Assembly (NCBI GenBank): GCA_023141075.1
Contig: JAGLKL010000027.1
Location: 1-11,186, forward strand
DNA from: Alphaproteobacteria bacterium
GTDB lineage: Bacteria > Pseudomonadota > Alphaproteobacteria > Micavibrionales > Micavibrionaceae
DNA length: 11,186 bases
Reading direction: 5' to 3'
In this document: in pieces, positions 8,559 to 11,186 of the stretch
How positions within the stretch are numbered: position 1 is the first letter of the stretch
Layout: every line of letters begins with the position of its first letter
The notes under the pieces: model-generated
What the model saw: the letters and a program-made list of their open reading frames with translations, nothing else
Told to the model about the DNA's origin: nothing
Database searches by the model: none
Program-made: the position numbers and the translations under genes

Positions 8559-8775
8559 TTTGTTTTTCCATTTTCGCAAAAATACTGTCTACCAATTTCC
8601 GAGCTTCTGTGGTCTTCGTTGTTAAGGAAAATTCTATGCGGTCTCTACCATCTATGTACATTATTATATCTTTTTCGAACCTAAGCATCAGAGAAGTTTC
8701 ACTTTGTTGCTCTATAGCTTCTAATTTCAGAGTATTAAATATCTCTTTTGCTTTTAGCAATATTTCTTCGTCCAT
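8551..8775 (-). CDS. Small acidic protein of unknown function, 74 aa
   Basis: I place the start at ATG 8773-8775 because a near-perfect AAAGGAGG (8783-8790) lies 7 bases upstream. A longer frame reaching 8853 would run through a GC-rich hairpin and is unlikely. The product MDEEILLKAKEIFNTLKLEA continues with a likely beta-hairpin region (SLMLRFEKDIIMYIDGRDRI, then EFSL) and ends with a charged helix. It is soluble by appearance, with no signal or membrane segment, no cysteine and no tryptophan. Its stop overlaps the start of the next small gene by 8 bases, so they form a coupled pair. I do not recognise the family. A regulator, chaperone-like or immunity-like role cannot be separated from sequence alone. 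Confidence 0.7.
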   Translation of the reverse strand: MDEEILLKAKEIFNTLKLEAIEQQSETSLMLRFEKDIIMYIDGRDRIEFSLTTKTTEARKLVDSIFAKMEKQNG

Positions 8776-8782
8776 CAGAAAA

Positions 8783-8790
8783 CCTCCTTT
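8783..8790 (-). promoter_or_regulatory. Strong ribosome binding site fixing the start at 8775
   Basis: The minus strand reads AAAGGAGG, nearly the full anti-16S sequence, 7 bases before the ATG. This decides against the longer reading that begins at 8853. Confidence 0.8.
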
Positions 8791-8806
8791 AATCTGCCAT
8801 CGTTCC

Positions 8807-8846
8807 AAAAAAAATCTGAACTGTACCCCGCTGCTTGCGGCGGGGT
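8807..8846 (-). terminator. GC-rich hairpin between two minus-strand genes, possible terminator
   Basis: ACCCCGC (8825-8831) pairs with GCGGGGT (8840-8846) around an 8-base loop. In the minus transcript it is followed, after 10 bases, by eight U (8814 to 8807). The spacer between stem and U run is longer than in a classical rho-independent terminator. On the plus strand the hairpin is followed directly by TCTTC, so it could also stop plus-strand transcripts. It lies downstream of the 206-aa gene and upstream of the small-gene group, so it could reduce read-through between them. Confidence 0.45.
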
Positions 8847-8874
8847 TCTTCATTAAGAATAGTACAGAATTGCG

Positions 8875-9495
8875 TTACTGCAAGAACGTAGAATCGAGCA
8901 CAGGAATGTCTTCCATGATGATCTGGTGATCGGACATACTGACACTTCCGTTGGATTGCACATAAACTTGCACGCCAAATAAAGCGTCTTTGAGCATCAT
9001 GAATGTGTTTATAGTATATGTTCCACTATTCTTCTTTTCAGCAACCTCTAGAGGGCTCAGTGCCTGATTGAGAGATCGTTTGATTTCAGCAGAAGGCTCT
9101 TCTTTCCAGCGGATATGGTCTGCTGTTTCACAGATGATAAACGGTCCGTGACGACCTTTGACATGGCCGAAGTAAAAACGTACATAATCCAGAATGTTCT
9201 CATCGGTTAGATTTATGGGAGCTTCTTTGTTAATCTTCTGAATTGTCTTATAATTCCAATCTATAATAATGAACTCCATTTTACCGATTTTCTGGAAAAC
9301 GTATCGTTGGAGTGGTGGAGTGGTCGCGTGATCGGCAACATGTAAAAAGCGATATCCCGGATAAAACGGCAGTTCTATAGATAATATAGTTGTTTCCAGC
9401 GGATCGAATATAGAACCATCAATGTGCTTGTTGAGAACATCCAGTAGAATTGCTGTTTCTTCTATCTCTAGCTTGATATGTGCTTCGTCAAACAT
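8875..9495 (-). CDS. Unrecognised 206-aa protein flanking the hemE-side intergenic region
   Basis: Complete open frame from ATG 9493-9495 to a stop at 8875; the upstream sequence has only a weak purine stretch as ribosome binding site. No signal peptide or transmembrane helix is seen. The protein looks like a folded alpha/beta domain: an early acidic stretch, a central LTDENILDYVRFYFGHVKGR region (96-115) ending in a basic turn, an ADHIRWKEEPS segment (125-135), and a C-terminal half that alternates strands (MLKDALFGVQVYVQSNGSVS, 167-186) and ends MEDIPVLDSTFLQ. The density of aromatic and glycine landmarks suggests a conserved family rather than random sequence, but I cannot name it. Its promoter must lie in the same intergenic region as that of hemE, read in the opposite direction, so the shared repeats there could control both. 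Confidence 0.8.
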   Translation of the reverse strand: MFDEAHIKLEIEETAILLDVLNKHIDGSIFDPLETTILSIELPFYPGYRFLHVADHATTPPLQRYVFQKIGKMEFIIIDWNYKTIQKINKEAPINLTDENILDYVRFYFGHVKGRHGPFIICETADHIRWKEEPSAEIKRSLNQALSPLEVAEKKNSGTYTINTFMMLKDALFGVQVYVQSNGSVSMSDHQIIMEDIPVLDSTFLQ

Positions 9496-9611
9496 GTTTT
9501 GCTATTCTTTAATTAATTACGACAGTTTTTTTGGGTGATTCGCCAAAATGACTTGGGGCTGAGTCAGTGTGACTGCTTTATGTCTAAAAATCAAGATATT
9601 GGAAAGGGAAA

Positions 9612-9621
9612 ACCCTGTGAA
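9612..9621 (+). repeat. Left arm of 10-base inverted repeat ACCCTGTGAA
   Basis: Exact reverse complement of TTCACAGGGT at 9831-9840. The two arms enclose repeat copies 1-3. A related 9-base CCCTGTGAA also occurs at 229-237 near the mobilisation-like fragment. Confidence 0.6.
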
Positions 9622-9630
9622 CGACTCAAA
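9619..9630 (+). repeat. 12-base repeat copy 1, GAACGACTCAAA
   Basis: First of three copies of GA(A/G)CGACTCA(A/T)A in the hemE upstream region; each copy contains a GACTC (GANTC) site. It overlaps the left arm of a second inverted repeat (9612-9621). Confidence 0.75.
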
Positions 9631-9690
9631 CAATGATTTTTGTATAAATCTTTGGATTAAATTACCCATATTTCATCCCATCGGTTCGAG

Positions 9691-9702
9691 TATGAGTCGT
9701 TC
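9691..9702 (-). repeat. 12-base repeat copy 2, GAACGACTCATA on minus strand
   Basis: Inverted relative to copies 1 and 3. Ten bases (GAACGACTCA) are an exact inverted match to copy 1, making a widely spaced inverted repeat. Confidence 0.75.
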
Positions 9703-9750
9703 TAGATGGAAAAGTATTTTAAGTGAAAAAGAATAAAAAAATTGGACAAA

Positions 9751-9762
9751 GAGCGACTCATA
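9751..9762 (+). repeat. 12-base repeat copy 3, GAGCGACTCATA
   Basis: Matches copy 2 at 11 of 12 bases. Centres of the three copies are about 72 and 60 bases apart. The pattern fits binding sites for a dimeric or cooperative DNA-binding protein, such as an initiator or repressor. Confidence 0.75.
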
Positions 9763-9830
9763 AGTGCCCTTCCAGTCCCGCCGATTTTGTAAGTGTGTGC
9801 GAATCTGTGGGAAAATTTGTGTCCCCGTAA

Positions 9831-9840
9831 TTCACAGGGT
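9831..9840 (-). repeat. Right arm of 10-base inverted repeat
   Basis: TTCACAGGGT on the plus strand, matching 9612-9621 exactly in inverted orientation. It lies at the left edge of the AT-rich tract. Confidence 0.6.
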
Positions 9841-9991
9841 CTATATAAAACAAAAACCTTAAAATTAATAATATATTTTTTAATTTCTTCCTTGCCAGAA
9901 CGCTTAGCTTGAGAATAATGGATGAGACTTCGGGTGGAAGTTTTTAGTTATAGATGTTTTCATTTTCACAAAACAGGCAAGGAAACAATCG

Positions 9992-10396
9992 GTGAATAAT
10001 TTTTTGGAAATGGTGAAAGGCGGAGAGCCTAAAAGCGTACCTTTTTGGTTTATGCGTCAAGCTGGGAGTTATTTGCCGGAATATCAGGAGATGAGAGCAA
10101 AAAGTAATGGTTTTCTGGATTTGGTATATTCGCCGGAGAAAGCTTGTAAGTTGACATTGCAGCCTTTGCAGCGTTTTGGCATGGATGCTGCGATCATTTT
10201 TTCTGATATTTTGGTTGTGCCACATGCTCTGGGACAGAAAGTTAAGTTTGTAGAGAAACGTGGTTCGAAGCTTGATTCCTTGAAGAACGCGAAAGACATC
10301 GCGTCTTTGAGCTTTGCGAAATTTGATGATACGCTGACGCCGATTTATGAGGTTTTGTCTTTGATACGCGGTGCTATGAATTTAAGGACTACCTAA
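9992..10396 (+). pseudogene. hemE: Uroporphyrinogen decarboxylase, 5' fragment
   Basis: The first part of uroporphyrinogen III decarboxylase, the haem-pathway enzyme that makes coproporphyrinogen III. It starts at GTG 9992-9994 with AAGGA (9979-9983) 8 bases upstream. The family signature is clear: PFWFMRQAGSYLPEYQEMR near the N-terminus and FSDILVVPHALGQKVKF further on, with the substrate-binding Asp in FSDIL kept. The signature's second Arg (RQAGR in most members) is Ser here, a change at an active-site residue. The frame follows the family to about YEVLSLIR (codon ~125) and then ends after a few unrelated residues at TAA 10394-10396. A full enzyme has about 340-350 residues, so nearly two thirds is missing, and the rest is not found in any frame here. 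It should be inactive. A full hemE probably exists elsewhere in the genome. Confidence 0.9.
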
Positions 10397-10425
10397 TTTT
10401 AGTCGGTGGTGGTTCAGTAAAATAA
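10366..10425 (+). pseudogene. 3' remnant of another gene fused out of frame to hemE
   Basis: In a frame different from hemE, the sequence reads RCYEFKDYLILVGGGSVK followed by TAA at 10423-10425. This looks like the natural C-terminal end of a protein, with hydrophobic strand and glycine turn. It begins just where hemE homology is lost, and its stop lies 14 bases before the next gene's ATG, the spacing expected for operon neighbours. I infer that a deletion or recombination joined the start of hemE to the end of this unidentified gene. The fragment is short, so this is a moderate-confidence reading. Confidence 0.45.
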
Positions 10426-10439
10426 GGAAGGAAAGAGTT

Positions 10440-11078
10440 ATGGGCTGGTTATCAGACAACAACGTACCTGGCGGTAAATTAATGGAAACGTTTGGAAAAA
10501 AGGTTGGAGAAACAGCTAAGGATGGATTGGATGATTTTACGACATCAAGTCTAATTAAAAAATGTGAGTCAGAACTTGAAACAACCAAAGCAGACGATAT
10601 TCCGGTTGGTGCAGACGTATCTACTGAAACTGGCAAGCTTATTCAGCTTGCATTGAAAATTGATAATGTTGATGGCAAAGTAGGTGAGGATACAATAGAG
10701 GTTCTTAACAAACGCATTGAAGAAGAATTTGCGTCAAAGCCGGAAAAGACAGGCCTTGCAAAGTATACAGGAGCTATATCTGATGCTTTTGGTGATAAAT
10801 TTGAAGATCTAAAAGGCAGAAAATACAATGATGCATCAGATATTGATGGGCGCACTTTGGAATTTTTAAGTCAATCTCTTCGCAAAGATGATGCTTTTGG
10901 TGACACAAAAACACTTCAGATCTACGCTAAAGCGATGAGCGAGATTGCCGATAAAGCTGATAATTCAGAACTTCAAATGGCAGCGCATAAACTTGCACCG
11001 GAAGTTATTGCAGCACCACAACAAGGTTCTCCTGTAGCTCCGGCAGAACCAGAGCTGAATGTCCCAAGCGTCATGTAA
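10440..11078 (+). CDS. Unrecognised acidic 212-aa protein
   Basis: Complete frame from ATG 10440 with a purine-rich AAGGAAGGAAAG (10424-10435) as a strong ribosome binding site. No signal peptide, membrane helix or catalytic motif is visible. The composition is acidic and helical, rich in Asp, Glu, Lys and Ala, with one cysteine (Cys42) and one tryptophan (Trp3). The pentapeptide DAFGD occurs twice (115-119 and 151-155), which hints at a weak internal duplication. After about residue 185 it becomes a Pro/Ala-rich tail (APQQGSPVAPAEPELNVP) that is probably unstructured. It starts 14 bases after the stop of the gene remnant fused to hemE, so it may originally have been the second gene of an operon and could now be read from the hemE promoter. 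I do not recognise the family. Confidence 0.75.
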   Translation: MGWLSDNNVPGGKLMETFGKKVGETAKDGLDDFTTSSLIKKCESELETTKADDIPVGADVSTETGKLIQLALKIDNVDGKVGEDTIEVLNKRIEEEFASKPEKTGLAKYTGAISDAFGDKFEDLKGRKYNDASDIDGRTLEFLSQSLRKDDAFGDTKTLQIYAKAMSEIADKADNSELQMAAHKLAPEVIAAPQQGSPVAPAEPELNVPSVM

Positions 11079-11186
11079 GAGTTTATCATAAATTAAGAAG
11101 CCGGTCATTTTAGGGCGTTCAAAATCGCGTAAGGATATCGTTGCTGAAAAACACGAGTGTATGTGTCCGGTGCATTGGAATTCGCA
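11079..11186. other. Right-edge sequence, no recognised feature
   Basis: About 108 bases after the last gene. A plus frame is open from 11095 to the edge (VILGRSKSRKDIVAEKHECM within it) but lacks a convincing start and ribosome binding site. No terminator hairpin for the preceding gene is visible. Confidence 0.5.

Larger units (their letters stand above)
9496..9991. other. Non-coding hemE upstream region, origin-like (GANTC-rich, repeats, AT tract)
   Basis: About 500 bases without any credible coding frame, between two divergent genes. It contains six GANTC sites (9537, 9561, 9623, 9694, 9755, 9801), three copies of a 12-base repeat, a second 10-base inverted repeat, and a very AT-rich tract at about 9840-9897 suited to strand opening. 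Single-mismatch DnaA-box-like sequences (relative to TTWTNCACA) are at 9806-9814, 9828-9836 and 9962-9970; none is perfect. In Caulobacter and Rickettsia the replication origin lies beside hemE, and GANTC sites are CcrM methylation targets. I infer either an origin or origin copy, or a dense shared control region. Lack of perfect DnaA and CtrA boxes weakens the origin reading. Confidence 0.45.

Noticed and set aside
8551..8853. A longer 100-aa reading of the small gene starting at 8853.
   Set aside because: Its first 26 codons run through the GC-rich hairpin, and a near-perfect ribosome binding site supports the internal start at 8775.
9504..9900. CtrA-type TTAA-N7-TTAA sites in the hemE upstream region, for example around TTAATTAATTA and TTAAAATTAATAATA.
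   Set aside because: Several TTAA half-sites are present, but no pair has the required 7-base spacing with both halves intact.
1..10402. Near-identical 12-mers ACTTAATTTTAG (1-12) and ACCTAATTTTAG (10391-10402), the second near the hemE junction, as possible direct repeats bounding an element.
   Set aside because: One mismatch in an AT-rich 12-mer is weak, the left copy sits at the arbitrary window edge, and no integrase or other boundary signal supports it.
11110..11130. GTTCAAAATC as a possible tRNA T-loop (GTTCAAATC-like).
   Set aside because: It has one base too many, and no acceptor, D or anticodon stem can be built around it.

Overview
The window looks like a moderately AT-rich alphaproteobacterium. 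The support is a hemE start lying next to an intergenic region rich in GANTC sites, the sequence methylated by CcrM in that class; hemE flanks the chromosome origin in Caulobacter and Rickettsia. This assignment is an inference from context. No rRNA, tRNA or CRISPR array is visible.

Layout. Positions 1-500 hold decayed mobile DNA on the minus strand: a short MobC-like or ribbon-helix-helix fragment, a serine-recombinase (resolvase) remnant with an in-frame stop, and a possible IS6-type inverted-repeat end. Positions 584-8006 hold one minus-strand operon of two large genes: a thioester-containing bacterial alpha-2-macroglobulin (1781 aa), followed with an 11-base overlap by pbpC (penicillin-binding protein 1C). 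This pair is known from many Gram-negative bacteria. The macroglobulin is thought to trap proteases that enter the periplasm, and PBP1C is thought to help repair peptidoglycan. Positions 8085-9495 hold a compact minus-strand group of small unrecognised genes, at least one with an in-frame stop and one apparently frameshifted.

Positions 9496-9991 form a non-coding, AT-rich region with six GANTC sites in about 270 bases, three copies of a 12-base repeat GA(A/G)CGACTCA(A/T)A, and a second 10-base inverted repeat. Next comes a plus-strand hemE that keeps its ribosome binding site and first ~125 codons and then breaks off. The break joins it, out of frame, to what looks like the last codons of another gene. 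An unrecognised 212-aa gene with a strong ribosome binding site follows.

The most interesting part is 9500-10430: an origin-like or regulatory region attached to a broken hemE, suggesting that a copy of a hemE/origin segment has been duplicated or rearranged. The macroglobulin is also of interest because it has an intact CTEQ thioester but no lipobox, unlike the E. coli thioester-type protein YfhM.
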